Source of the DNA: Cyprinodon diabolis
Lineage: Eukaryota; Chordata; Actinopteri; Cyprinodontiformes; Cyprinodontidae
Assembly: GCA_030533445.1 (NCBI GenBank)
Contig: CM060068.1
Coordinates: 48,328,453 to 48,392,452, forward strand
Reading direction: 5' to 3'
DNA length: 64,000 nt
The notes below the pieces were generated by a model. That model searched no databases. It saw only the letters and a list, made by a program, of their open reading frames with translations, and was not told the DNA's origin. Below are positions 24,801-39,800 of the stretch, one piece after another (the first letter of the stretch is position 1; every line of letters starts with the position of its first letter). A program made the translations under genes and the position numbers.

Positions 24801-27800
24801 AGAAAATGTGAACGGTCTCTACAGCAATTAAAGGCAGACCCCCTTAGAAAATGTAGACGGTCTCTACTGTGACTAAAGGCAGACTCCTTAGAAAATGTGG
24901 ACAGTCTCTACTGTGACTAAAGGCAGACCCCCTTAGAAAAGGTGGACGTCTCTACTGTGACTAATGGGGAGACCGCCTTAGAAAATGTAGATGGTCTCTA
25001 CTGTGACTAAAGGCAGACCCCCTTAGAAAATGTGGACAGTCTCTACTGTGACTAATGGGGAGACCGCCTTAGAAAATGTAGACGGTCTCTACTGTGACTA
25101 AAGGCAGACCCCCTTAGAAAATGTGGACAGTCTCTACTGTGACTAAAGGCAGACCCCCTTAGAAAATGTGGACGTCTCTACTGTGACTAAAGGCAGACCC
25201 CCTTAGAAAATGTGGACGTCTCTACTGTGACTAAAGGCAGACCCCCTTAGAAAATGTGGAAGTCTCTACTGTGACTAAAGGCAGACCCCTTTAGAAAATG
25301 AAGATGGTCTCTACTGTGACTAAAGGCAGATCCCCTTAGAAAATGTGGACGTCTCTACTGTGACTAAAGACAGACACCCTTAGAAAATGTGGACGTCTCT
25401 ACTGTGACTAATGGGGAGACCGCCTTAGAAAATGTAGACGGTCTCTACTGTGACTAAAGGCAGACCCCTTAGAAAATGTGGACAGTCTCTACTGTGACTA
25501 ATGGGGAGACTGCCTTAGAAAATGTGAACGGTCTCTACTGTGACTAAAGGCAGACCCCCTTAGAAAATGTGGACATTCTCTACTGTGACTAAAGGCAGAC
25601 CCCTTAGAAAATGTGGACGTCTCTACTGTGACTAATGGGGAGACCGCCTTAGAAAATGTAGACATCTCTACTGTGACTAAAGGCAGACCCCCTTAGAAAA
25701 TGTGGAAGTCTCTACTGTGACTAAAGGCAGACGTCCTTAGAAAGTGTGGACGTCTCTACTGTGACTAAAGGCAGACCCCACTTAGAAAATGTTGACAGTC
25801 TCTATTGTGACTAAAAGCAGACCCCCTTAGAAAATGTGGACAGTCTCTACTGTGACTAAAGACAGACCCCCTTAGAAAATGTGGACGTCTCTACTGTGAC
25901 TAATGGGGAGACTGCCTTAGAAAATGTAGACGGTCTCTACTGTGACTAAAGGCAGACCGCCTTAGAAAATGTGGACGTCTCTACTGTGACTAATGGGGAG
26001 ACCGCCTTAGAAAATGTAGACAGTCTCTACTGTGACTAAAGGCAGACCCCCTTAGAAAATGTGGACAGTCTCTACTGTGACTAATGGGGAGACCGCCTTA
26101 GAAAATGTAGACAGTCTCTACTGTGACTAAAGGCAGATCTCCTTAGAAAATGTGGACAGTCTCTACTGTGACTAATGGGGAGACCGCCTTAGAAAATGTG
26201 GACGTCTCTACTGTGACTAATGGGGAGACCACCTTAGAAAATGTGAACGGTCTCTACAGCAATTAAAGGCAGACCCCCTTAGAAAATGTAGACGGTCTCT
26301 ACTGTGACTAAAGGCAGACTCCTTAGAAAATGTGGACAGTCTCTACTGTGACTAAAGGCAGACCCCCTTAGAAAAGGTGGACGTCTCTACTGTGACTAAT
26401 GGGGAGACCGCCTTAGAAAATGTAGATGGTCTCTACTGTGACTAAAGGCAGACCCCCTTAGAAAATGTGGACAGTCTCTACTGTGACTAATGGGGAGACC
26501 GCCTTAGAAAATGTAGACGGTCTCTACTGTGACTAAAGGCAGACCCCCTTAGAAAATGTGGACAGTCTCTACTGTGACTAAAGGCAGACCCCTTAGAAAA
26601 TGTAGACTGTCTCTACTGTGACTAAAGACAGACCCCAGTTAGAAAATGTGAACAGTCTCTATTGTGACTAAAGGCAGACCTCTTTAGAAAATATGGACGA
26701 AGCTACTGTGACTAAAGGCAGACGTCCTTAGAAAGTGTGGACGTCTCTACTATGACTAAAGGCAGACCCCCTTAGAAAATGTGGACAGTCTCTACTGTGA
26801 CTAAAGGCAGACCCCCTTAGAAAATGTGGACGTCTCTACTGTGACTAATGGGGAGACCGCCTTAGAAAATGTGAATGGTCTCTACTGCAATTAAAGGCAG
26901 ACCCCCTTAGAAAATGTATACGGTCTCTACTGTGACTAAAGGCAGACCCCCTTAGAAAATGTAGACGGTCTCTACTGTGACTAAAGGCAGAGCCCCTTAG
27001 AAAATATGGACAGTCTCTACTGTGACTAAAGGCAGACCCCTTAGAAAATGTAGACTGTCTCTACTGTGACTAAAGACAGACCCCAGTTAGAAAATGTGGA
27101 CGTCTCTACTGTGACTAATGGGGAGACCGCCTTAGAAAATGTAGACGGTCTCTACTGTGACTAAAGGCAGACCCCCTTAGAAAATATGGACAGTCTCTAC
27201 TGTGACTAAAGGCAGACCCCTTAGAAAATGTAGACTGTCTCTACTGTGACTAAAGACAGACCCCAGTTAGAAAATGTGGACGTCTCTACTGTGACTAAAG
27301 GCAGACCCCCTTAGAAAATGTGGACATCTCTACTGTGACTAAAGGCAGACCCCTTTAGAAAATGTAGACGGTCTCTACTGTGACTAAAGGCAGACCCCCT
27401 TAGAAAATGTAGACGGTCTCTACTGTGACTAAAGGCAGACCCCCTTAGAAAATGTGGACGTCTCTACTGTGACTAAAGGCAGACCCCCTTAGAAAATGTG
27501 GACGTCTCTACTGTGACTAATGGGGAGACCGCCTTAGAAAATGTAGACAGTCTCTACTGTGACTAAAGGCAGACCCCCTTAGAAAATGTGGACAGTCTCT
27601 ACTGTGACTAATGGGGAGACCGCCTTAGAAAATGTAGACGGTCTCTACTGTGACTAAAGGCAGATCTCCTTAGAAAATGTGGACAGTCTCTACTGTGACT
27701 AATGGGGAGACCGCCTTAGAAAATGTGGACGTCTCTACTGTGACTAATGGGGAGACCACCTTAGAAAATGTGAACGGTCTCTACAGCAATTAAAGGCAGA

Positions 27801-30800
27801 CCCCCTTAGAAAATGTAGACGGTCTCTACTGTGACTAAAGGCAGACTCCTTAGAAAATGTGGACAGTCTCTACTGTGACTAAAGGCAGACCCCCTTAGAA
27901 AAGGTGGACGTCTCTACTGTGACTAATGGGGAGACCGCCTTAGAAAATGTAGATGGTCTCTACTGTGACTAAAGGCAGACCCCCTTAGAAAATGTGGACA
28001 GTCTCTACTGTGACTAATGGGGAGACCGCCTTAGAAAATGTAGACGGTCTCTACTGTGACTAAAGGCAGACCCCCTTAGAAAATGTGGACAGTCTCTACT
28101 GTGACTAAAGGCAGACCCCTTAGAAAATGTAGACTGTCTCTACTGTGACTAAAGACAGACCCCAGTTAGAAAATGTGAACAGTCTCTATTGTGACTAAAG
28201 GCAGACCTCTTTAGAAAATATGGACGAAGCTACTGTGACTAAAGGCAGACGTCCTTAGAAAGTGTGGACGTCTCTACTATGACTAAAGGCAGACCCCCTT
28301 AGAAAATGTGGACAGTCTCTACTGTGACTAAAGGCAGACCCCCTTAGAAAATGTGGACGTCTCTACTGTGACTAATGGGGAGACCGCCTTAGAAAATGTG
28401 AATGGTCTCTACTGTGACTAAAGGCAGACCCCCTTAGAAAATGTAGACGGTCTCTACTGTGACTAAAGGCAGACCCCCTTAGAAAATATGGACAGTCTCT
28501 ACTGTGACTAAAGGCAGACCCCTTAGAAAATGTAGACTGTCTCTACTGTGACTAAAGACAGACCCCAGTTAGAAAATGTGGACGTCTCTACTGTGACTAA
28601 TGGGGAGACCGCCTTAGAAAATGTAGACGGTCTCTACTGTGACTAAAGGCAGACCCCTTTAGAAAATGTAGACGGTCTCTACTGTGACTAAAGGCAGACC
28701 CCCTTAGAAAATGTAGACGTTCTCTACCGTGACTAAAGGCAGACCCCCTTAGAAAATGTGGACGTCTCTACTGTGACTAAAGGCAGACCCCCTTAGAAAA
28801 TGTGGACGTCTCTACTGTGACTAAAGGCAGACCCCCTTAGAAAATGTGGAAGTCTCTACTGTGACTAAAGGCAGACCCCTTTAGAAAATGAAGATGGTCT
28901 CTACTGTGACTAAAGGCAGATCCCCTTAGAAAATGTGGACGTCTCTACTGTGACTAAAGACAGACACCCTTAGAAAATGTGGACGTCTCTACTGTGACTA
29001 ATGGGGAGACCGCCTTAGAAAATGTAGACGGTCTCTACTGTGACTAAAGGCAGACCCCTTAGAAAATGTGGACAGTCTCTACTGTGACTAATGGGGAGAC
29101 TGCCTTAGAAAATGTGAACGGTCTCTACTGTGACTAAAGGCATACCCCCTCAGAAAATGTGGACATTCTCTACTGTGACTAAAGGCAGACCCCTTAGAAA
29201 ATGTGGACATCTCTACTGTGACTAAAGGCAGACCCCTTTAGAAAATGTAGACGGTCTCTACTGTGACTAAAGGCAGACCCCCTTAGAAAATGTAGACGGT
29301 CTCTACTGTGACTAAAGGCAGACCCCCTTAGAAAATGTGGACGTCTCTACTGTGACTAAAGGCAGACCCCCTTAGAAAATGTGGACGTCTCTACTGTGAC
29401 TAATGGGGAGACCGCCTTAGAAAATGTAGACAGTCTCTACTGTGACTAAAGGCAGACCCCCTTAGAAAATGTGGACAGTCTCTACTGTGACTAATGGGGA
29501 GACCGCCTTAGAAAATGTAGACGGTCTCTACTGTGACTAAAGGCAGATCTCCTTAGAAAATGTGGACAGTCTCTACTGTGACTAATGGGGAGACCGCCTT
29601 AGAAAATGTGGACGTCTCTACTGTGACTAATGGGGAGACCACCTTAGAAAATGTGAACGGTCTCTACAGCAATTAAAGGCAGACCCCCTTAGAAAATGTA
29701 GACGGTCTCTACTGTGACTAAAGGCAGACTCCTTAGAAAATGTGGACAGTCTCTACTGTGACTAAAGGCAGACCCCCTTAGAAAAGGTGGACGTCTCTAC
29801 TGTGACTAATGGGGAGACCGCCTTAGAAAATGTAGATGGTCTCTACTGTGACTAAAGGCAGACCCCCTTAGAAAATGTGGACAGTCTCTACTGTGACTAA
29901 TGGGGAGACCGCCTTAGAAAATGTAGACGGTCTCTACTGTGACTAAAGGCAGACCCCCTTAGAAAATGTGGACAGTCTCTACTGTGACTAAAGGCAGACC
30001 CCCTTAGAAAATGTGGACGTCTCTACTGTGACTAAAGGCAGACCCCCTTAGAAAATGTGGACGTCTCTACTGTGACTAAAGGCAGACCCCCTTAGAAAAT
30101 GTGGAAGTCTCTACTGTGACTAAAGGCAGACCCCTTTAGAAAATGAAGATGGTCTCTACTGTGACTAAAGGCAGATCCCCTTAGAAAATGTGGACGTCTC
30201 TACTGTGACTAAAGACAGACACCCTTAGAAAATGTGGACGTCTCTACTGTGACTAATGGGGAGACCGCCTTAGAAAATGTAGACGGTCTCTACTGTGACT
30301 AAAGGCAGACCCCTTAGAAAATGTGGACAGTCTCTACTGTGACTAATGGGGAGACTGCCTTAGAAAATGTGAACGGTCTCTACTGTGACTAAAGGCAGAC
30401 CCCCTTAGAAAATGTGGACATTCTCTACTGTGACTAAAGGCAGACCCCTTAGAAAATGTGGACGTCTCTACTGTGACTAATGGGGAGACCGCCTTAGAAA
30501 ATGTAGACATCTCTACTGTGACTAAAGGCAGACCCCCTTAGAAAATGTGGAAGTCTCTACTGTGACTAAAGGCAGACGTCCTTAGAAAGTGTGGACGTCT
30601 CTACTGTGACTAAAGGCAGACCCCACTTAGAAAATGTTGACAGTCTCTATTGTGACTAAAAGCAGACCCCCTTAGAAAATGTGGACAGTCTCTACTGTGA
30701 CTAAAGACAGACCCCCTTAGAAAATGTGGACGTCTCTACTGTGACTAATGGGGAGACTGCCTTAGAAAATGTAGACGGTCTCTACTGTGACTAAAGGCAG

Positions 30801-33800
30801 ACCGCCTTAGAAAATGTGGACGTCTCTACTGTGACTAATGGGGAGACCGCCTTAGAAAATGTAGACAGTCTCTACTGTGACTAAAGGCAGACCCCCTTAG
30901 AAAATGTGGACAGTCTCTACTGTGACTAATGGGGAGACCGCCTTAGAAAATGTAGACAGTCTCTACTGTGACTAAAGGCAGATCTCCTTAGAAAATGTGG
31001 ACAGTCTCTACTGTGACTAATGGGGAGACCGCCTTAGAAAATGTGGACGTCTCTACTGTGACTAATGGGGAGACCACCTTAGAAAATGTGAACGGTCTCT
31101 ACAGCAATTAAAGGCAGACCCCCTTAGAAAATGTAGACGGTCTCTACTGTGACTAAAGGCAGACTCCTTAGAAAATGTGGACAGTCTCTACTGTGACTAA
31201 AGGCAGACCCCCTTAGAAAAGGTGGACGTCTCTACTGTGACTAATGGGGAGACCGCCTTAGAAAATGTAGATGGTCTCTACTGTGACTAAAGGCAGACCC
31301 CCTTAGAAAATGTGGACAGTCTCTACTGTGACTAATGGGGAGACCGCCTTAGAAAATGTAGACGGTCTCTACTGTGACTAAAGGCAGACCCCCTTAGAAA
31401 ATGTGGACAGTCTCTACTGTGACTAAAGGCAGACCCCTTAGAAAATGTAGACTGTCTCTACTGTGACTAAAGACAGACCCCAGTTAGAAAATGTGAACAG
31501 TCTCTATTGTGACTAAAGGCAGACCTCTTTAGAAAATATGGACGAAGCTACTGTGACTAAAGGCAGACGTCCTTAGAAAGTGTGGACGTCTCTACTATGA
31601 CTAAAGGCAGACCCCCTTAGAAAATGTGGACAGTCTCTACTGTGACTAAAGGCAGACCCCCTTAGAAAATGTGGACGTCTCTACTGTGACTAATGGGGAG
31701 ACCGCCTTAGAAAATGTGAATGGTCTCTACTGCAATTAAAGGCAGACCCCCTTAGAAAATGTATACGGTCTCTACTGTGACTAAAGGCAGACCCCCTTAG
31801 AAAATGTAGACGGTCTCTACTGTGACTAAAGGCAGAGCCCCTTAGAAAATATGGACAGTCTCTACTGTGACTAAAGGCAGACCCCTTAGAAAATGTAGAC
31901 TGTCTCTACTGTGACTAAAGACAGACCCCAGTTAGAAAATGTGGACGTCTCTACTGTGACTAATGGGGAGACCGCCTTAGAAAATGTAGACGGTCTCTAC
32001 TGTGACTAAAGGCAGACCCCCTTAGAAAATATGGACAGTCTCTACTGTGACTAAAGGCAGACCCCTTAGAAAATGTAGACTGTCTCTACTGTGACTAAAG
32101 ACAGACCCCAGTTAGAAAATGTGGACGTCTCTACTGTGACTAAAGGCAGACCCCCTTAGAAAATGTGGACATCTCTACTGTGACTAAAGGCAGACCCCTT
32201 TAGAAAATGTAGACGGTCTCTACTGTGACTAAAGGCAGACCCCCTTAGAAAATGTAGACGGTCTCTACTGTGACTAAAGGCAGACCCCCTTAGAAAATGT
32301 GGACGTCTCTACTGTGACTAAAGGCAGACCCCCTTAGAAAATGTGGACGTCTCTACTGTGACTAATGGGGAGACCGCCTTAGAAAATGTAGACAGTCTCT
32401 ACTGTGACTAAAGGCAGACCCCCTTAGAAAATGTGGACAGTCTCTACTGTGACTAATGGGGAGACCGCCTTAGAAAATGTAGACGGTCTCTACTGTGACT
32501 AAAGGCAGATCTCCTTAGAAAATGTGGACAGTCTCTACTGTGACTAATGGGGAGACCGCCTTAGAAAATGTGGACGTCTCTACTGTGACTAATGGGGAGA
32601 CCACCTTAGAAAATGTGAACGGTCTCTACAGCAATTAAAGGCAGACCCCCTTAGAAAATGTAGACGGTCTCTACTGTGACTAAAGGCAGACTCCTTAGAA
32701 AATGTGGACAGTCTCTACTGTGACTAAAGGCAGACCCCCTTAGAAAAGGTGGACGTCTCTACTGTGACTAATGGGGAGACCGCCTTAGAAAATGTAGATG
32801 GTCTCTACTGTGACTAAAGGCAGACCCCCTTAGAAAATGTGGACAGTCTCTACTGTGACTAATGGGGAGACCGCCTTAGAAAATGTAGACGGTCTCTACT
32901 GTGACTAAAGGCAGACCCCCTTAGAAAATGTGGACAGTCTCTACTGTGACTAAAGGCAGACCCCTTAGAAAATGTAGACTGTCTCTACTGTGACTAAAGA
33001 CAGACCCCAGTTAGAAAATGTGAACAGTCTCTATTGTGACTAAAGGCAGACCTCTTTAGAAAATATGGACGAAGCTACTGTGACTAAAGGCAGACGTCCT
33101 TAGAAAGTGTGGACGTCTCTACTATGACTAAAGGCAGACCCCCTTAGAAAATGTGGACAGTCTCTACTGTGACTAAAGGCAGACCCCCTTAGAAAATGTG
33201 GACGTCTCTACTGTGACTAATGGGGAGACCGCCTTAGAAAATGTGAATGGTCTCTACTGTGACTAAAGGCAGACCCCCTTAGAAAATGTAGACGGTCTCT
33301 ACTGTGACTAAAGGCAGACCCCCTTAGAAAATATGGACAGTCTCTACTGTGACTAAAGGCAGACCCCTTAGAAAATGTAGACTGTCTCTACTGTGACTAA
33401 AGACAGACCCCAGTTAGAAAATGTGGACGTCTCTACTGTGACTAATGGGGAGACCGCCTTAGAAAATGTAGACGGTCTCTACTGTGACTAAAGGCAGACC
33501 CCCTTAGAAAATATGGACAGTCTCTACTGTGACTAAAGGCAGACCCCTTAGAAAATGTAGACTGTCTCTACTGTGACTAAAGACAGACCCCAGTTAGAAA
33601 ATGTGGACGTCTCTACTGTGACTAAAGGCAGACCCCCTTAGAAAATGTGGACATCTCTACTGTGACTAAAGGCAGACCCCTTTAGAAAATGTAGACGGTC
33701 TCTACTGTGACTAAAGGCAGACCCCCTTAGAAAATGTAGACGGTCTCTACTGTGACTAAAGGCAGACCCCCTTAGAAAATGTGGACGTCTCTACTGTGAC

Positions 33801-36800
33801 TAAAGGCAGGCCCCCTTAGAAAATGTGGACGTCTCTACTGTGACTAAAGGCAGACCCCCTTAGAAAATGTGGACGTCTCTACTGTGACTAAAGGCAGACC
33901 CCTTTAGAAAATGTAGACGGTCTCTACTGTGACTAAAGGCAGACCCCCTTAGAAAATGTAGACGTTCTCTACCGTGACTAAAGGCAGACCCCCTTAGAAA
34001 ATGTGGACGTCTCTACTGTGACTAAAGGCAGACCCCCTTAGAAAATGTGGACGTCTCTACTGTGACTAAAGGCAGACCCCCTTAGAAAATGTGGAAGTCT
34101 CTACTGTGACTAAAGGCAGACCCCTTTAGAAAATGAAGATGGTCTCTACTGTGACTAAAGGCAGATCCCCGTAGAAAATGTGGACGTCTCTACTGTGACT
34201 AAAGACAGACACCCTTAGAAAATGTGGACGTCTCTACTGTGACTAATGGGGAGACCGCCTTAGAAAATGTAGACGGTCTCTACTGTGACTAAAGGCAGAC
34301 CCCTTAGAAAATGTGGACAGTCTCTACTGTGACTAATGGGGAGACTGCCTTAGAAAATGTGAACGGTCTCTACTGTGACTAAAGGCATACCCCCTCAGAA
34401 AATGTGGACATTCTCTACTGTGACTAAAGGCAGACCCCTTAGAAAATGTGGACATCTCTACTGTGACTAAAGGCAGACCCCTTTAGAAAATGTAGACGGT
34501 CTCTACTGTGACTAAAGGCAGACCCCCTTAGAAAATGTAGACGGTCTCTACTGTGACTAAAGGCAGACCCCCTTAGAAAATGTGGACGTCTCTACTGTGA
34601 CTAAAGGCAGACCCCCTTAGAAAATGTGGACGTCTCTACTGTGACTAATGGGGAGACCGCCTTAGAAAATGTAGACAGTCTCTACTGTGACTAAAGGCAG
34701 ACCCCCTTAGAAAATGTGGACAGTCTCTACTGTGACTAATGGGGAGACCGCCTTAGAAAATGTAGACGGTCTCTACTGTGACTAAAGGCAGATCTCCTTA
34801 GAAAATGTGGACAGTCTCTACTGTGACTAATGGGGAGACCGCCTTAGAAAATGTGGACGTCTCTACTGTGACTAATGGGGAGACCACCTTAGAAAATGTG
34901 AACGGTCTCTACAGCAATTAAAGGCAGACCCCCTTAGAAAATGTAGACGGTCTCTACTGTGACTAAAGGCAGACTCCTTAGAAAATGTGGACAGTCTCTA
35001 CTGTGACTAAAGGCAGACCCCCTTAGAAAAGGTGGACGTCTCTACTGTGACTAATGGGGAGACCGCCTTAGAAAATGTAGATGGTCTCTACTGTGACTAA
35101 AGGCAGACCCCCTTAGAAAATGTGGACAGTCTCTACTGTGACTAATGGGGAGACCGCCTTAGAAAATGTAGACGGTCTCTACTGTGACTAAAGGCAGACC
35201 CCCTTAGAAAATGTGGACAGTCTCTACTGTGACTAAAGGCAGACCCCTTAGAAAATGTAGACTGTCTCTACTGTGACTAAAGACAGACCCCAGTTAGAAA
35301 ATGTGAACAGTCTCTATTGTGACTAAAGGCAGACCTCTTTAGAAAATATGGACGAAGCTACTGTGACTAAAGGCAGACGTCCTTAGAAAGTGTGGACGTC
35401 TCTACTATGACTAAAGGCAGACCCCCTTAGAAAATGTGGACAGTCTCTACTGTGACTAAAGGCAGACCCCCTTAGAAAATGTGGACGTCTCTACTGTGAC
35501 TAATGGGGAGACCGCCTTAGAAAATGTGAATGGTCTCTACTGTGACTAAAGACAGACCCCAGTTAGAAAATGTGGACGTCTCTACTGTGACTAAAGGCAG
35601 ACCCCCTTAGAAAATGTGGACATCTCTACTGTGACTAAAGGCAGACCCCTTTAGAAAATGTAGACGGTCTCTACTGTGACTAAAGGCAGACCCCCTTAGA
35701 AAATGTAGACGGTCTCTACTGTGACTAAAGGCAGACCCCCTTAGAAAATGTGGACGTCTCTACTGTGACTAAAGGCAGACCCCCTTAGAAAATGTGGACG
35801 TCTCTACTGTGACTAAAGGCAGACCCCCTTAGAAAATGTGGACGTCTCTACTGTGACTAAAGGCAGACCCCCTTAGAAAATGTGGACGTCTCTACTGTGA
35901 CTAAAGGCAGACCCCTTTAGAAAATGTAGACGGTCTCTACTGTGACTAAAGGCAGACCCCCTTAGAAAATGTAGACGTTCTCTACCGTGACTAAAGGCAG
36001 ACCCCCTTAGAAAATGTGGACGTCTCTACTGTGACTAAAGGCAGACCCCCTTAGAAAATGTGGACGTCTCTACTGTGACTAAAGGCAGACCCCCTTAGAA
36101 AATGTGGAAGTCTCTACTGTGACTAAAGGCAGACCCCTTTAGAAAATGAAGATGGTCTCTACTGTGACTAAAGGCAGATCCCCTTAGAAAATGTGGACGT
36201 CTCTACTGTGACTAAAGACAGACACCCTTAGAAAATGTGGACGTCTCTACTGTGACTAATGGGGAGACCGCCTTAGAAAATGTAGACGGTCTCTACTGTG
36301 ACTAAAGGCAGACCCCTTAGAAAATGTGGACAGTCTCTACTGTGACTAATGGGGAGACTGCCTTAGAAAATGTGAACGGTCTCTACTGTGACTAAAGGCA
36401 TACCCCCTCAGAAAATGTGGACATTCTCTACTGTGACTAAAGGCAGACCCCTTAGAAAATGTGGACATCTCTACTGTGACTAAAGGCAGACCCCTTTAGA
36501 AAATGTAGACGGTCTCTACTGTGACTAAAGGCAGACCCCCTTAGAAAATGTAGACGGTCTCTACTGTGACTAAAGGCAGACCCCCTTAGAAAATGTGGAC
36601 GTCTCTACTGTGACTAAAGGCAGACCCCCTTAGAAAATGTGGACGTCTCTACTGTGACTAATGGGGAGACCGCCTTAGAAAATGTAGACAGTCTCTACTG
36701 TGACTAAAGGCAGACCCCCTTAGAAAATGTGGACAGTCTCTACTGTGACTAATGGGGAGACCGCCTTAGAAAATGTAGACGGTCTCTACTGTGACTAAAG

Positions 36801-39800
36801 GCAGATCTCCTTAGAAAATGTGGACAGTCTCTACTGTGACTAATGGGGAGACCGCCTTAGAAAATGTGGACGTCTCTACTGTGACTAATGGGGAGACCAC
36901 CTTAGAAAATGTGAACGGTCTCTACAGCAATTAAAGGCAGACCCCCTTAGAAAATGTAGACGGTCTCTACTGTGACTAAAGGCAGACTCCTTAGAAAATG
37001 TGGACAGTCTCTACTGTGACTAAAGGCAGACCCCCTTAGAAAAGGTGGACGTCTCTACTGTGACTAATGGGGAGACCGCCTTAGAAAATGTAGATGGTCT
37101 CTACTGTGACTAAAGGCAGACCCCCTTAGAAAATGTGGACAGTCTCTACTGTGACTAATGGGGAGACCGCCTTAGAAAATGTAGACGGTCTCTACTGTGA
37201 CTAAAGGCAGACCCCCTTAGAAAATGTGGACAGTCTCTACTGTGACTAAAGGCAGACCCCCTTAGAAAATGTGGACGTCTCTACTGTGACTAAAGGCAGA
37301 CCCCCTTAGAAAATGTGGACGTCTCTACTGTGACTAAAGGCAGACCCCCTTAGAAAATATGGAAGTCTCTACTGTGACTAAAGGCAGACCCCTTTAGAAA
37401 ATGAAGATGGTCTCTACTGTGACTAAAGGCAGATCCCCTTAGAAAATGTGGACGTCTCTACTGTGACTAAAGACAGACACCCTTAGAAAATGTGGACGTC
37501 TCTACTGTGACTAATGGGGAGACCGCCTTAGAAAATGTAGACGGTCTCTACTGTGACTAAAGGCAGACCCCTTAGAAAATGTGGACAGTCTCTACTGTGA
37601 CTAATGGGGAGACTGCCTTAGAAAATGTGAACGGTCTCTACTGTGACTAAAGGCAGACCCCCTTAGAAAATGTGGACATTCTCTACTGTGACTAAAGGCA
37701 GACCCCTTAGAAAATGTGGACGTCTCTACTGTGACTAATGGGGAGACCGCCTTAGAAAATGTAGACATCTCTACTGTGACTAAAGGCAGACCCCCTTAGA
37801 AAATGTGGAAGTCTCTACTGTGACTAAAGGCAGACGTCCTTAGAAAGTGTGGACGTCTCTACTGTGACTAAAGGCAGACCCCACTTAGAAAATGTTGACA
37901 GTCTCTATTGTGACTAAAGGCAGACCCCCTTAGAAAATGTGGACAGTCTCTACTGTGACTAAAGACAGACCCCCTTAGAAAATGTGGACGTCTCTACTGT
38001 GACTAATGGGGAGACTGCCTTAGAAAATGTAGACGGTCTCTACTGTGACTAAAGGCAGACCGCCTTAGAAAATGTGGACGTCTCTACTGTGACTAATGGG
38101 GAGACCGCCTTAGAAAATGTAGACAGTCTCTACTGTGACTAAAGGCAGACCCCCTTAGAAAATGTGGACAGTCTCTACTGTGACTAATGGGGAGACCGCC
38201 TTAGAAAATGTAGACAGTCTCTACTGTGACTAAAGGCAGATCTCCTTAGAAAATGTGGACAGTCTCTACTGTGACTAATGGGGAGACCGCCTTAGAAAAT
38301 GTGGACGTCTCTACTGTGACTAATGGGGAGACCACCTTAGAAAATGTGAACGGTCTCTACAGCAATTAAAGGCAGACCCCCTTAGAAAATGTAGACGGTC
38401 TCTACTGTGACTAAAGGCAGACTCCTTAGAAAATGTGGACAGTCTCTACTGTGACTAAAGGCAGACCCCCTTAGAAAAGGTGGACGTCTCTACTGTGACT
38501 AATGGGGAGACCGCCTTAGAAAATGTAGATGGTCTCTACTGTGACTAAAGGCAGACCCCCTTAGAAAATGTGGACAGTCTCTACTGTGACTAATGGGGAG
38601 ACCGCCTTAGAAAATGTAGACGGTCTCTACTGTGACTAAAGGCAGACCCCCTTAGAAAATGTGGACAGTCTCTACTGTGACTAAAGGCAGACCCCTTAGA
38701 AAATGTAGACTGTCTCTACTGTGACTAAAGACAGACCCCAGTTAGAAAATGTGAACAGTCTCTATTGTGACTAAAGGCAGACCTCTTTAGAAAATATGGA
38801 CGAAGCTACTGTGACTAAAGGCAGACGTCCTTAGAAAGTGTGGACGTCTCTACTATGACTAAAGGCAGACCCCCTTAGAAAATGTGGACAGTCTCTACTG
38901 TGACTAAAGGCAGACCCCCTTAGAAAATGTGGACGTCTCTACTGTGACTAATGGGGAGACCGCCTTAGAAAATGTGAATGGTCTCTACTGCAATTAAAGG
39001 CAGACCCCCTTAGAAAATGTATACGGTCTCTACTGTGACTAAAGGCAGACCCCCTTAGAAAATGTAGACGGTCTCTACTGTGACTAAAGGCAGAGCCCCT
39101 TAGAAAATATGGACAGTCTCTACTGTGACTAAAGGCAGACCCCTTAGAAAATGTAGACTGTCTCTACTGTGACTAAAGACAGACCCCAGTTAGAAAATGT
39201 GGACGTCTCTACTGTGACTAATGGGGAGACCGCCTTAGAAAATGTAGACGGTCTCTACTGTGACTAAAGGCAGACCCCCTTAGAAAATATGGACAGTCTC
39301 TACTGTGACTAAAGGCAGACCCCTTAGAAAATGTAGACTGTCTCTACTGTGACTAAAGACAGACCCCAGTTAGAAAATGTGGACGTCTCTACTGTGACTA
39401 AAGGCAGACCCCCTTAGAAAATGTGGACATCTCTACTGTGACTAAAGGCAGACCCCTTTAGAAAATGTAGACGGTCTCTACTGTGACTAAAGGCAGACCC
39501 CCTTAGAAAATGTAGACGGTCTCTACTGTGACTAAAGGCAGACCCCCTTAGAAAATGTGGACGTCTCTACTGTGACTAAAGGCAGACCCCCTTAGAAAAT
39601 GTGGACGTCTCTACTGTGACTAATGGGGAGACCGCCTTAGAAAATGTAGACAGTCTCTACTGTGACTAAAGGCAGACCCCCTTAGAAAATGTGGACAGTC
39701 TCTACTGTGACTAATGGGGAGACCGCCTTAGAAAATGTAGACGGTCTCTACTGTGACTAAAGGCAGATCTCCTTAGAAAATGTGGACAGTCTCTACTGTG